Assembly: GCA_964486455.1 (NCBI GenBank) | Contig: CAZAMP010000033.1 | Span: 1-48,332 of the forward strand | Origin: CAZAMP01 sp964486455 | GTDB lineage: Bacteria; Eisenbacteria; RBG-16-71-46; CAZAMP01 | Length of the DNA: 48,332 bases | Direction: 5' to 3' | In this document: positions 17,687 through 24,945 of the stretch, piece after piece | Numbering within the stretch: position 1 is the stretch's first letter | Layout: each line of letters begins with the position of its first letter | Notes under the pieces: model-generated | The model's input: only the letters and a program-made list of their open reading frames with translations | Told to the model about the DNA's origin: nothing | Databases searched by the model: none | Made by a program: the position numbers and the translations under genes

Positions 17687-18801
17687 GGTCCGACCTCCGT
17701 GATGATCTCGTCGGGTGAAACGAGGTTGCCGATCTTGTTTACGCACCTGACGCGGGCGAGGCCATGCTTGCCGTAGAGGATTTCGGCAAGGAGCCCGTTC
17801 TCGTTCTCTTCGGCGATACATATGTTTGCGTACCGTGTCAGGATCTCATCGATGCCCTTCGGGAGCGGGAGCAGGCTCTCTAGGATGAGAAGAGACACCG
17901 GGCTGCCCTGTGCACGCAGCAATTCGAGCGCGTCGCGGGCGGCCCCCGCCGTGATGCCGTACGTGATGACGAGCGTGTCCGCGCCGTCACTCTCGTCCAG
18001 GATGAAGCGATCGAAACGATCGGGTGCGCCCTCGATCTTGGTCCGAAGCCGGTGCGTGTTGTCGACGGCGGCAGGTGTCGCCTTGCGGATTTGACCCTCC
18101 GCGTCGTGAGTCGATGCGTTGAGTCGCACTTGGTGATCGGAGCTTCCAACCGCAATGAACGGCGGGACCTGATCCGACCCCGGACGGTAGCTTTGGTACG
18201 GTTCAGTCCCGAAATACAAGTTCCAGGGGGCGCGCTCGATCTCGGGCAGGCCGGCAACGTCAAGGCTGAGTCCGGTCATGACCATTTCCTTGGACGTCAG
18301 CAGCACCACGGGTGTCCTGAGCGCCAGCGCGGTCTCGACCGCGTGCGCGGCGAGATTCCAGCAGCTGGTCACGTCCGACGGGCAGAAGACCGGTAGCGGG
18401 TAGCCGCCCGATATGCAGCCGCGGAGAAGAAGCAGGTCGCCCTGGGCGCCCGTCGTCGCCGATCCGGTGCTCGGGCCCATTCGCTGAACGAGCACGACGA
18501 CCAGTGGCAGCTCCATCATGTACGCCATGTTCAAGGATTCGATCATCAGCGCGAATCCCGGAAAAGAGGTCGCGGTGAGCGGCATCTTCCCGGCCGCGGC
18601 GAAACCCGCCGACCACTGCAGGGCGGTGATCTCATCGGGTGCGGCGAGCGCGATGGGGATGCGTTTCTGCGCGTAGGCATAAAGCCAGTTCGCAGGGGTG
18701 ATAGGATAACCGACGTACGCGTCAACTCCGGCGCGGGCCATAGCCTCGATTATGACGCTCGACCCATCTGTCATGACGCGCTTTGGGACCTGTTCGTTCA
18801 T
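17668..18801 (-). CDS. 2-oxoacid:ferredoxin oxidoreductase, alpha subunit
   Basis: 377 residues. The start at 18801 follows GGAGGT by 7 nt; an upstream GTG at 18816 overlaps that ribosome site and is less likely. Family motifs are YVGYPITPANWLYAYAQKRI near residue 30, a pyrimidine-binding region with TATSFPGFALMIESLNMAY, and the signature QRMGPSTGSATTGAQGDLL. The C-terminal third (TLVITYGITAGAARDALELL ... LLPLPKGIDEIL ... IAEENENGLLAEIL) is the transketolase-C-like domain. This is a VorB/KorA-type alpha subunit without a fused gamma domain; gamma is instead fused to beta in the next gene. Its 3' end overlaps that gene by 19 nt. Confidence 0.88.
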   Translation of the reverse strand: MNEQVPKRVMTDGSSVIIEAMARAGVDAYVGYPITPANWLYAYAQKRIPIALAAPDEITALQWSAGFAAAGKMPLTATSFPGFALMIESLNMAYMMELPLVVVLVQRMGPSTGSATTGAQGDLLLLRGCISGGYPLPVFCPSDVTSCWNLAAHAVETALALRTPVVLLTSKEMVMTGLSLDVAGLPEIERAPWNLYFGTEPYQSYRPGSDQVPPFIAVGSSDHQVRLNASTHDAEGQIRKATPAAVDNTHRLRTKIEGAPDRFDRFILDESDGADTLVITYGITAGAARDALELLRAQGSPVSLLILESLLPLPKGIDEILTRYANICIAEENENGLLAEILYGKHGLARVRCVNKIGNLVSPDEIITEVGPCLSIS

Positions 18802-18915
18802 GTTCCCGACCTCCACTTCCCAACTTCCTCGTGCGGAGAATAGTCAGTCGGGGGCCCCGGCGACAACAGGATTCCGACGCCCCTTGGCGACCGTGTGCCT
18901 CCTCTTTTGCGGTGA

Positions 18916-18942
18916 TATAATGTCGCTGGATCGGACATTATA
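18916..18942. promoter_or_regulatory. perfect 9-bp dyad overlapping a promoter
   Basis: TATAATGTC (18916-18924) and GACATTATA (18934-18942) are exact inverted repeats separated by 9 nt. A TATACT hexamer at 18939-18944 could be the -10 box of the gene starting at 18973, which would put the left arm at the -35 position. The alternative -10, TATAAT at 18916-18921, lies in the left arm. Either way the dyad sits where a dimeric regulator would control the secreted protein gene. A CAGGAGGA ribosome site follows at about 18959-18966. Confidence 0.55.
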
Positions 18943-18972
18943 CTCTGTCATCCAACCACAGGAGGAATTGGC

Positions 18973-19545
18973 ATGGGAGCCTCCCGATGTTGGCTGGCGA
19001 TCGTCGCCCTGGCGAGCCTGCCATACGTAGTCCTGGCCGAGCCGAGTCAGATGATTCTAAACGGTGACTTCGAAGCGGAGCTCGGCGTCGGATGGTTCGA
19101 GAGCAATCGCGCGACCGCGGGGAACATACAACGCACGACGACGGGTCATCCCGATGCCGACTATGAAGTGGAAGTGACGACGGTAAACGGGGAAGGACGT
19201 CTGGGGCTCATACAACGCTTCCCGGTTGTCGACCTGGACCTGGCCTTCAACGCCGACATGAGTGCGACCGGTGACGGAACCGCCGGGGCATGGATCGCCG
19301 CCGGATTGATGCTGACCTATCGAGCTGCGGATTGGACCGCGCTCGGGCAAACGGCCATCGTCTATCCAAGCAGAGACTGTCCCTGGATCGACTCCCCGAC
19401 GTTCCACATGATCACCGCCGATCCCAACAGTTGGGAGTCGTACGGGTTCTCACTCCTCGATGAGCTGCTGAACCTCCCCGGCGTCGATCCTGGCGCCATC
19501 GCGCTTATCGATGTGGCCGTGATGATAGAAGCGGAAAACTGCTGA
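18973..19545 (+). CDS. N-terminal part of a secreted protein ending at an in-frame UGA
   Basis: 190 residues from the ATG at 18973, preceded by AGGAGGA. The signal peptide is MGASRCWLAIVALASLPYVVLA. The mature part opens QMILNGDFEAELGVGWFES, the usual start of a carbohydrate-binding, jelly-roll type module (NGDFE ... W), and would end ...DDVSI, as such modules do. The UGA at 19543-19545 cuts it about 15 residues before that end. The same frame stays open through 20790, with SAEVSADDVSII completing the module immediately after the UGA. It is therefore one gene, either broken by a nonsense change or recoded. No frameshift or other stop is present. Confidence 0.8.
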   Translation: MGASRCWLAIVALASLPYVVLAEPSQMILNGDFEAELGVGWFESNRATAGNIQRTTTGHPDADYEVEVTTVNGEGRLGLIQRFPVVDLDLAFNADMSATGDGTAGAWIAAGLMLTYRAADWTALGQTAIVYPSRDCPWIDSPTFHMITADPNSWESYGFSLLDELLNLPGVDPGAIALIDVAVMIEAENC

Positions 19546-19576
19546 GGCGGCACCTTATCGGCGGAGGTCTCCGCCG
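19543..19576 (+). promoter_or_regulatory. in-frame UGA followed by a bacterial SECIS-like hairpin
   Basis: The UGA at 19543-19545 follows a Cys codon. Twenty nucleotides separate it from the apical loop of a perfect 7-bp stem, CGGCGGA (19559-19565) / TCCGCCG (19570-19576), with loop GGTC (19566-19569) closed by an A-U pair. From memory, the E. coli fdhF SECIS has the same AGGUCU apex about 18 nt from its UGA, plus a bulged U that is absent here. The stem codes for SAEVSAD, so a chance palindrome remains possible. The left arm and loop also contain GGAGGT, 13 nt before a GTG at 19582, so re-initiation is another reading. Confidence 0.4.
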
Positions 19577-19581
19577 ACGAC

Positions 19582-20790
19582 GTGTCGATCATCTGCTCCA
19601 GCGGTGTTTCTTTCACGCACACGGCCCACCCGTACACGGTCAACGAAGACGATCCCTATGACATCGTGACGCAGATCGTATCCTTCGGCGAAGGGGGCGT
19701 CGTGGGCGGTAGCCCCACGCTGCACTACCGCGTTGACGGAGGGGACTTCAACGCGCTCACGTTGAGCGCCACCGGTGAACCGGACGAGTACGCGGTATCG
19801 ATTCCGGCACAGCCCTTCGGAAGCATCGTGGAGTACTACCTTACCGCGGAGAACGAAGACGGGGACGCCGGGGTGAGTCCGTTGGGCGCCCCGGTTTCCT
19901 GCCACATTTTCGGCGTCAATGCCGGCTTCAGTGATGCGCTCGAGGCGGATGGCGGATGGTTGATCGGGATGGATGGTGACGACGCAGTTTCGGGCGTTTG
20001 GACGCGCGCGGATCCGGTCGGGACCCTCTACGAAAGCAACGTCGTTCAGCCGGAGGACGATCACACGGTCGATCCCGGCGTCGCGTGTTTCGTCACCGGG
20101 AACGGTGAGGTGGGGGAACCTGCGGGTGCGAACGATGTGGATGGCGGCCGAATCACGCTTCTGACGCCGGTTTTCGACCTCACCGGCGGCTCCGACATTC
20201 AGATCGGTTTCTGGCGATGGTACACGAATAACCGGGGCTATAATCCGTCTGAGGACTACTGGCGCGTCGAGATATCGAACGACGCGGGCGAAAGCTGGTC
20301 GATCGTCGAGAACACCACCCTGTCGAGCAACGCTTGGGTCGAGGTCGCGTTCGATCTTGCCGACTTCTTCGCGGTCCCCGATCGTGTGCAGCTGCGCTTC
20401 ACGGCCGAAGACGCCAACTACGGGTCACTGGTGGAGGCGGCCGTGGACGATTTCACGATTACGGGCAACTTCGGCGCGCCCACGGGTGTAGGTGACGTGA
20501 TCGTCCCGCCCGTGGCCGCGGTTCTCGATCAGAATCGTCCCAATCCGTTCAATCCCTCCACGAGAATCAAGTTCGAGCTGGTGAAGAACGCTCCCGTCGG
20601 TTTGAGTGTTTACGACACGCGCGGCCGCCTCGTTCGGGTGCTGGTCGACGGGTCGCTCTCAGACGGGACCCACAGCGTGTGGTGGAACGGAACCGATGAT
20701 CACGGACGCCCCAGTGCCTCGGGCATCTACTACTATGTTCTGGAGAGCGGAAGGGACCGATTGAAGAGACGGATGACGCTGGTTCGTTAG
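19582..20790 (+). CDS. C-terminal part of the UGA-split secreted protein, with T9SS-type tail
   Basis: 402 residues in the same frame as 18973-19545. The nominal GTG at 19582 has only a distant, hairpin-buried GGAGGT, and no signal peptide follows, so alone it could not be exported. The true polypeptide is probably 18973-20790 (605 residues). Regions in order: the end of the first module (DDVSII); an Ig/FnIII-like domain (HPYTVNEDDPYDIVTQI ... SIVEYYLTAENEDG); a large jelly-roll domain of the type seen attached to secreted peptidases (ITLLTPVFDLTGGSDIQIGF ... VQLRFTAEDANYGSLVEAAVDDFTI); then the sorting tail (NRPNPFNPSTRIKFEL, VYDTRGRLVRVLVDG, SASGIYYYVLESG). No peptidase domain remains. It ends 3 nt from the convergent DUF454 gene. 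Confidence 0.8.
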   Translation: MSIICSSGVSFTHTAHPYTVNEDDPYDIVTQIVSFGEGGVVGGSPTLHYRVDGGDFNALTLSATGEPDEYAVSIPAQPFGSIVEYYLTAENEDGDAGVSPLGAPVSCHIFGVNAGFSDALEADGGWLIGMDGDDAVSGVWTRADPVGTLYESNVVQPEDDHTVDPGVACFVTGNGEVGEPAGANDVDGGRITLLTPVFDLTGGSDIQIGFWRWYTNNRGYNPSEDYWRVEISNDAGESWSIVENTTLSSNAWVEVAFDLADFFAVPDRVQLRFTAEDANYGSLVEAAVDDFTITGNFGAPTGVGDVIVPPVAAVLDQNRPNPFNPSTRIKFELVKNAPVGLSVYDTRGRLVRVLVDGSLSDGTHSVWWNGTDDHGRPSASGIYYYVLESGRDRLKRRMTLVR

Positions 20791-20793
20791 GAG

Positions 20794-21210
20794 TCAGGCG
20801 TCCTCGAAGCTGCGCTTTTCGGCCAGCATGTCCGGTGTGAGGGTTTTGAGCTTCAGAACGTAGAGAGTGACGCCTACAGCGATCAGGAGCAGCGTGATCC
20901 GGATGGCGGCGGCGTTGATCACGGCGAACACGGTGGTGCAGATCGACGCCCATAGCAGGAGGATGATTGCCACCTTCGCGCGTGGCGTGATCGCCCTGTG
21001 TTCGCGGTAGTTTCGGATGTACGGACCGAACCACCGGTGACTGAGTAGCCAACGGTGGAGCCTATCCGAGCTTCGCACGAAGCAGGCCGCCGCCAGCAGT
21101 AGAAAAGGGGTCGCCGGTAGCAGCGGCAGAAACACGCCGGCGGTGGCCAGACCCACACAGAGCACACCGACGCTGACCAGAAGGCCTTTGTGTAGACGGT
21201 TCCGAGACAT
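20794..21210 (-). CDS. ybaN: DUF454 (YbaN-like) inner-membrane protein
   Basis: 138 residues. The start is the ATG at 21210, after a weak GGAAAG. The protein shows the DUF454 pattern: one helix with LPLLPATPFLLLAAACFVRSS, then LHRWLLSHRWFGPYIRNYREHRAI, then two more helices (KVAIILLLWASICTTVFAV, ITLLLIAVGVTLYVLKL). This is a widespread small membrane family of unknown role, related to E. coli YbaN. The C-terminus TLTPDMLAEKRSFEDA is hydrophilic. It converges with the UGA-split gene; there is no room for a terminator between them. Confidence 0.85.
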   Translation of the reverse strand: MSRNRLHKGLLVSVGVLCVGLATAGVFLPLLPATPFLLLAAACFVRSSDRLHRWLLSHRWFGPYIRNYREHRAITPRAKVAIILLLWASICTTVFAVINAAAIRITLLLIAVGVTLYVLKLKTLTPDMLAEKRSFEDA

Positions 21211-21383
21211 TGCTTTCCGCTCGATCCCACGCGCGTGGCCGCGCGGGCACACGCCGCATCCATCTGCCGGTTTTCAAGCCACGAAGTTTACCACATCCGA
21301 GCCGCGGGGAAAGGTTCGAGAATCTCGGTTCGGGCAACGGAGGGCGGCCTCCGATGCCGAATCCAGCTTCTGCGTGCGGTTCG

Positions 21384-22349
21384 CTAATCGATCACTACGA
21401 GACGCCGTGGCGCGGCGTTCCCCGGCGCGTCGGTCCGGTAGAAGTAGACCCCAGGGGCCACGCGCTCGCCGGCTGAGGAGAGGCCATCCCACCGGGCACG
21501 CGCCCCGCGCACCGGCAGCGAGCGGATCAGACGACCGGCTGCGTCGTAAATCGACAGGTTCAGCTCGGCACCGGAGCCGCCTGCCGCGATGTCGAAGTTG
21601 ACTGACTCGCGGGTGGGGTTCGGGAATGCGTTGGTCACGATGGGATACCGATCGTCCGCGACCGAAACGCTGGGCGAGAAGAACGCCTCGAGCGTGACGG
21701 ATCCATCCGCCACGATGAGGAAGTCATCATAGGCCTGGCCGAACCCGCCGGTGTTCGACGCAAAGCGGTACATCACCCCGGGCTCGAGCGTATGGGTTTC
21801 GTAGACGGGGACGGTGCCCTGCGCATAGTTGCTATACTGGAAGATCACTTCCGTTCCGATGAACGAGATGTGGGATCCACCTCCGCCCGTGGCGAATAGC
21901 TCTCCCGTCAGGACGAACGTCGTGGGCACATCCACACTGAAGTCGTAGTTGAAGATCGCGCCCCCGAATCCTTCGGCGAAACCACCCTCGACCTCATTCA
22001 TCGCTTCCCCGTGAATGCTCGCGATGAAGAAGAATGATTCGTGATCCAGGTAGGAGCGATGTGACGCGGTCCCCGTCGCGGAGATACCGGGGAGGTTGAG
22101 ATAGATGTCGACGGTGTCATCGAACAGCTCGAAATCGGGCGCGTCGCTTCGATCGGTGTCGGTGTCGAAATCGTCCGGCGTGGAGAGGGTCCCGAACGCG
22201 GTTGCCTGACGAATCTGGGAGATCGGTACAACATCGGCGCCGGCTACCGCGGTGAACAGAGCGAGCACGATCGAGCCCGCGATGAACATTCTTATGTGAT
22301 GGCGGAGGGTGCGTGCGCGAGAGCTGAGTAGGGGCAATGATCTTGACAT
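21384..22349 (-). CDS. secreted protein with T9SS-type tail
   Basis: 321 residues, starting at the ATG at 22349, 9 nt from AGGAGG. The N-terminus has a charged stretch, then the hydrophobic MFIAGSIVLALFTAVAGA and an A-D-A-type cleavage site. The middle (residues ~60-225) is Gly/Phe/Thr-rich beta-structure with SFFFIASIHGEAMNEVEGGF and FGGAIFNYDFSVDVPTTFVL; I do not recognise the domain. The last ~95 residues are the sorting tail (NAFPNPTRESVNFDIA, IYDAAGRLIRSL, VAPGVYFYRTDAPG ... RRLVVID). It stands alone on the minus strand; the next gene upstream is the small membrane protein at 22512. Confidence 0.82.
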   Translation of the reverse strand: MSRSLPLLSSRARTLRHHIRMFIAGSIVLALFTAVAGADVVPISQIRQATAFGTLSTPDDFDTDTDRSDAPDFELFDDTVDIYLNLPGISATGTASHRSYLDHESFFFIASIHGEAMNEVEGGFAEGFGGAIFNYDFSVDVPTTFVLTGELFATGGGGSHISFIGTEVIFQYSNYAQGTVPVYETHTLEPGVMYRFASNTGGFGQAYDDFLIVADGSVTLEAFFSPSVSVADDRYPIVTNAFPNPTRESVNFDIAAGGSGAELNLSIYDAAGRLIRSLPVRGARARWDGLSSAGERVAPGVYFYRTDAPGNAAPRRLVVID

Positions 22350-22511
22350 GAGAATCGTCCTCCTAGTTTCCCCGTAGCCGGGGCGGAGCGGTGAGCGTTC
22401 TCGGAAGGTAGCTTTGCGCAGTACCTTCACGAGACCGACCCTGCCACTAGAACTCAAGAGCCATAGCAATAGCAAACATAAGATAGCACAAAACATCACT
22501 ATGCGCAGCTA

Positions 22512-22736
22512 TCAGCTGTCGCGGTCTGTGTTGCGCCGGGAGTCGGCCCGCCAATTCGAGAAGATATGGGCGCGTAGGCAGTAGACGCCCCAGATGACAG
22601 CGAGTCCAACAGAGGTTAGCAGCAGGGACCGGAGTAGTCCGTATTCCTGATAGATCACAGGGAAGAAGAGAAGACTGAATGCGACGGACAGCGCAATCGT
22701 CACACCCACCCAGAACGAATGATAGAGCCTGGTCAT
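22512..22736 (-). CDS. small two-helix membrane protein, third gene of the sigma/anti-sigma cluster
   Basis: 74 residues from the ATG at 22736 (Shine-Dalgarno GTGAGG). Two hydrophobic helices are visible: FWVGVTIALSVAFSLLFFPV and LLRSLLLTSVGLAVIWGVYC, with basic ends. No family is recognised. It starts 10 nt after the anti-sigma gene and so is almost certainly in the same transcript; it may assist or sense with that protein at the membrane (inference). Confidence 0.7.
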   Translation of the reverse strand: MTRLYHSFWVGVTIALSVAFSLLFFPVIYQEYGLLRSLLLTSVGLAVIWGVYCLRAHIFSNWRADSRRNTDRDS

Positions 22737-22746
22737 TCTTGCATCC

Positions 22747-24078
22747 TCACCGGCTTTCCCGCTCGAGAAGCATCGATCCGTCGATCGTTTCCACGTTGAG
22801 ATCGCCGTAGACGACGCGGTAGCGTTCGTCGTCAACCCGCCACCGCAAGAGTACTCGGTCCGATTCCCCGGGGCGCACTCGGTCGCCGAAGTAGACGGCT
22901 TCCTTCTCTTCACGGACGAGCCGGCCATAGAACTCGCACGCTGCCCGAACTTGATGCAACGCGGGGAGGACCTCCATGGAGAGGACGCGCTGCCCCATGC
23001 GCTTCCACATCTTCGCCGTGAGCTGCAGGTAGGCCAGCGTCGTCGGGTATCGGCCGTCGGTCACCTTGGCGAACGCGCGAAGCGCGTCGATGGTGTGGTC
23101 TTCATCGCTCTCGAAGGGGACGTTGGTCGCCATGTCGTAGTTCGTCGGGATCTCGGGTCTGAAGGCGTCGCGTTCAACTGGCGCGTTCCACTCGAAGTCG
23201 TAGAATCGAACGCGTCGCTCGATCCCACCGTCGGCCGATGTGCCGTGGATGTCGATTCTCACCGGCCACTTGGTCTCGGGATTCGCCCAAACTTCGAATT
23301 CGGCGGAATCCATCAAATCCGGCACCAGGTTTCTGCCCGAGGCGCGAATACCCACGGCCCGGCGTCCGTCGATCCGCTTCGTTCCGAGGTCGTCATGCTC
23401 GACGGTCGCGAGGTGCTCGAACAGATACGCCGGATTCCTTTCTCTAAACGTGCGCAGCATCTCCTTGCCGAGAACCAAGTGAACACCGCGATCGAAAGGA
23501 GGAATCAGGTGGATGGCGGACATTTCGGTGAAGTCGACGCACATCCTCTCCACGAGCTCTCCGTCTTCGTAGACCGAGTTGGAGTACCCGAGCTCACTGA
23601 ATAGTTTGACGGACTCCGATCGCTGGCTGTCGAGGTTACGAACACGGTAGCGGCACGAGACCGCGCTTCGCGCGTTTTCGATCACCTCGGCCCAAGCCGC
23701 GAACGGTGTCGTCGCCATGTGTGCGATCAGTGCCGCGAGGGCGGCAACGAGGGCAACCGTGACACCTGTGAGGACGCGGCGGTACGCCGTGTTGAACAGC
23801 CCACTCCACCAGTGACCCCGCTCCGGAGCCGGACCTTCCTGCTCCACTATCGCCGCCGTGATGTGCCGCTCGATCGCCTGGACATGGCTCTGGAGCGATC
23901 GCGAATACGTCTGGAGATCCCGGTGATCGACCTGCAAGGCCTGCCAGTGCGTCCGACAGACGGCGCACTCGCTGAGGTGTTTCATGGTCTCGGCGAGATC
24001 CTCGTCCGAGAGATCCGCCGAGATCATCAGTGCCAGGCGATCCTCGTAAGCCGGGCAGGCGCGTGTGTGATCATTCAT
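22747..24078 (-). CDS. transmembrane zinc-type anti-sigma factor with large periplasmic sensor domain
   Basis: 443 residues, starting at 24078 and overlapping the sigma gene by 8 nt, so translation is coupled. Residues 1-45 hold the zinc-binding anti-sigma (zf-HC2/ZAS) motif H34-x3-C38-x2-C41 (MKHLSECAVCRTHW). A single membrane helix follows at ~103-123 (VLTGVTVALVAALAALIAHM). The ~320-residue periplasmic part (SCRYRVRNLDSQRSESVKL ... EFEVWANPETKWPVRIDI ... RVRFYDFEWN) resembles LolA/RseB-like lipid-binding folds (inference). Known relatives sequester their sigma factor and release it on envelope stress. The large sensor domain is longer than in classic RseA-type factors, as if RseA and RseB functions were fused. 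Confidence 0.8.
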   Translation of the reverse strand: MNDHTRACPAYEDRLALMISADLSDEDLAETMKHLSECAVCRTHWQALQVDHRDLQTYSRSLQSHVQAIERHITAAIVEQEGPAPERGHWWSGLFNTAYRRVLTGVTVALVAALAALIAHMATTPFAAWAEVIENARSAVSCRYRVRNLDSQRSESVKLFSELGYSNSVYEDGELVERMCVDFTEMSAIHLIPPFDRGVHLVLGKEMLRTFRERNPAYLFEHLATVEHDDLGTKRIDGRRAVGIRASGRNLVPDLMDSAEFEVWANPETKWPVRIDIHGTSADGGIERRVRFYDFEWNAPVERDAFRPEIPTNYDMATNVPFESDEDHTIDALRAFAKVTDGRYPTTLAYLQLTAKMWKRMGQRVLSMEVLPALHQVRAACEFYGRLVREEKEAVYFGDRVRPGESDRVLLRWRVDDERYRVVYGDLNVETIDGSMLLERESR

Positions 24079-24592
24079 GGTTCTTCTCGAGGATTTGGCG
24101 CAGTGCCTGCCGCGCTCGTGCGAGGCGCGTGCTGGCACCGGCACGACTCATGTCCAGCGCTCTGGCGACGTTCTCCGAGCTCTGACCGTCGAAGTAGTAG
24201 AGCAGCAGCGGTGTTCTGAACTTCTCCGGGAGCTTCGACAGCGCGTCGGAGAGGTCAGGACCTTCCGTGACAGATTGCTGGGGCAGCTCAATGCGTCTTT
24301 CGTGGAGGAGTTCGTTTCGGCGCCGCTGGTTTCGTCGGTGATCACGGCATCGGTTCTCGGCCATGCGTGTGATCCACAGCGTGAACTGGGATGCGTCACG
24401 AAGCGTGTGGATCTTCCTCATGCCCGTGAGGAAGACATCTTGGGCGATGTCCTGGCTATCGTCGCGATTCTGCAGAATTGAGAGGCAGACGGCGTAGACA
24501 CGTCCGGCATACTTGCGGGCCAGATTCGCATAGGCGGCGCGATCTCCCGCGATCGCCGCATTGACAACATTTACATCACGTGAGCCCGCCAT
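24071..24592 (-). CDS. ECF-family RNA polymerase sigma factor
   Basis: 173 residues, from the ATG at 24592 after CCGGAGAAAGG. Region 2 is at residues ~10-80 (YANLARKYAGRVYAVCLSIL, DSQDIAQDVFLTGMRKI, FTLWITRMAENRCRDHRR). Region 4 is at ~110-165 (LSDALSKLPEKFRTPLLLYY, SSENVARALDMSRAGASTRL). This is group-4 sigma architecture with no extra domains. It directs transcription of a stress or surface regulon when released by the overlapping anti-sigma factor. Autoregulation is usual in the family; I see no clear promoter for it upstream. Confidence 0.92.
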   Translation of the reverse strand: MAGSRDVNVVNAAIAGDRAAYANLARKYAGRVYAVCLSILQNRDDSQDIAQDVFLTGMRKIHTLRDASQFTLWITRMAENRCRDHRRNQRRRNELLHERRIELPQQSVTEGPDLSDALSKLPEKFRTPLLLYYFDGQSSENVARALDMSRAGASTRLARARQALRQILEKNHE

Positions 24593-24757
24593 GCCTTTCT
24601 CCGGTCATTGGGTTGCTCTATCTGATCATAATGACGAGTGAGAGGCAGCGGATTCGTCGAGAATCTTTGCGAACGGGCAAGTCGCGCGCGACGGATCATG
24701 CTGCCCATTCGTCTTCTGGTTGTATTCTCTTGAATGGCAATAGGTTGAGGCTTAGGG

Positions 24758-24792
24758 GGGCGGGCGGTCAGGTTTCGGCTACCTGCCCGCCC
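24758..24792. terminator. G/C-rich hairpin between the CHAT gene and the sigma gene
   Basis: GGGCGGGC (24758-24765) pairs with GCCCGCCC (24785-24792), with a further GGT/ACC pair inside. It lies downstream of the CHAT gene's stop on the minus strand, but no T-run follows on either strand, so it is a weak terminator candidate or an mRNA-end structure. The remainder of 24593-24828 holds no recognisable gene. Confidence 0.35.
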
Positions 24793-24828
24793 GGTTCTCG
24801 ATTCGGCGCGACTCGATGGCACGGACGT

Positions 24829-24945
24829 CTACTTGAGAAGAACCATCCTGCGATACTCCGCTCGGTGATCCGTTTCGAGGCGGTAAAAGTAGGTGCCGGA
24901 TGCCACGGGTCGTCCCGAGTCATACGGATTGGGGACATTGCGCCG
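24829..24945 (-). pseudogene. in-frame relic of a T9SS-type sorting tail behind the CHAT gene stop
   Basis: Immediately after the TAG at 24946-24948, the same frame continues for 38 codons to a second TAG. It reads NVPNPYD at the start and SGRPVASGTYFYRLETD ... YRRMVLLK at the end. These are the first and last parts of a standard sorting tail, so about 45-50 residues appear to have been deleted between NPY and SGRPV. It is either debris of a lost secreted gene that happened to land in frame, or a tail reachable by stop-codon readthrough. The first is more likely. Confidence 0.6.

Noticed and set aside
18873..18921. TTGGCG plus TATAAT as the promoter for the gene at 18973
   Set aside because: The spacing between TTGGCG (18884-18889) and TATAAT (18916-18921) is 26 nt, too long for a sigma-70 promoter.
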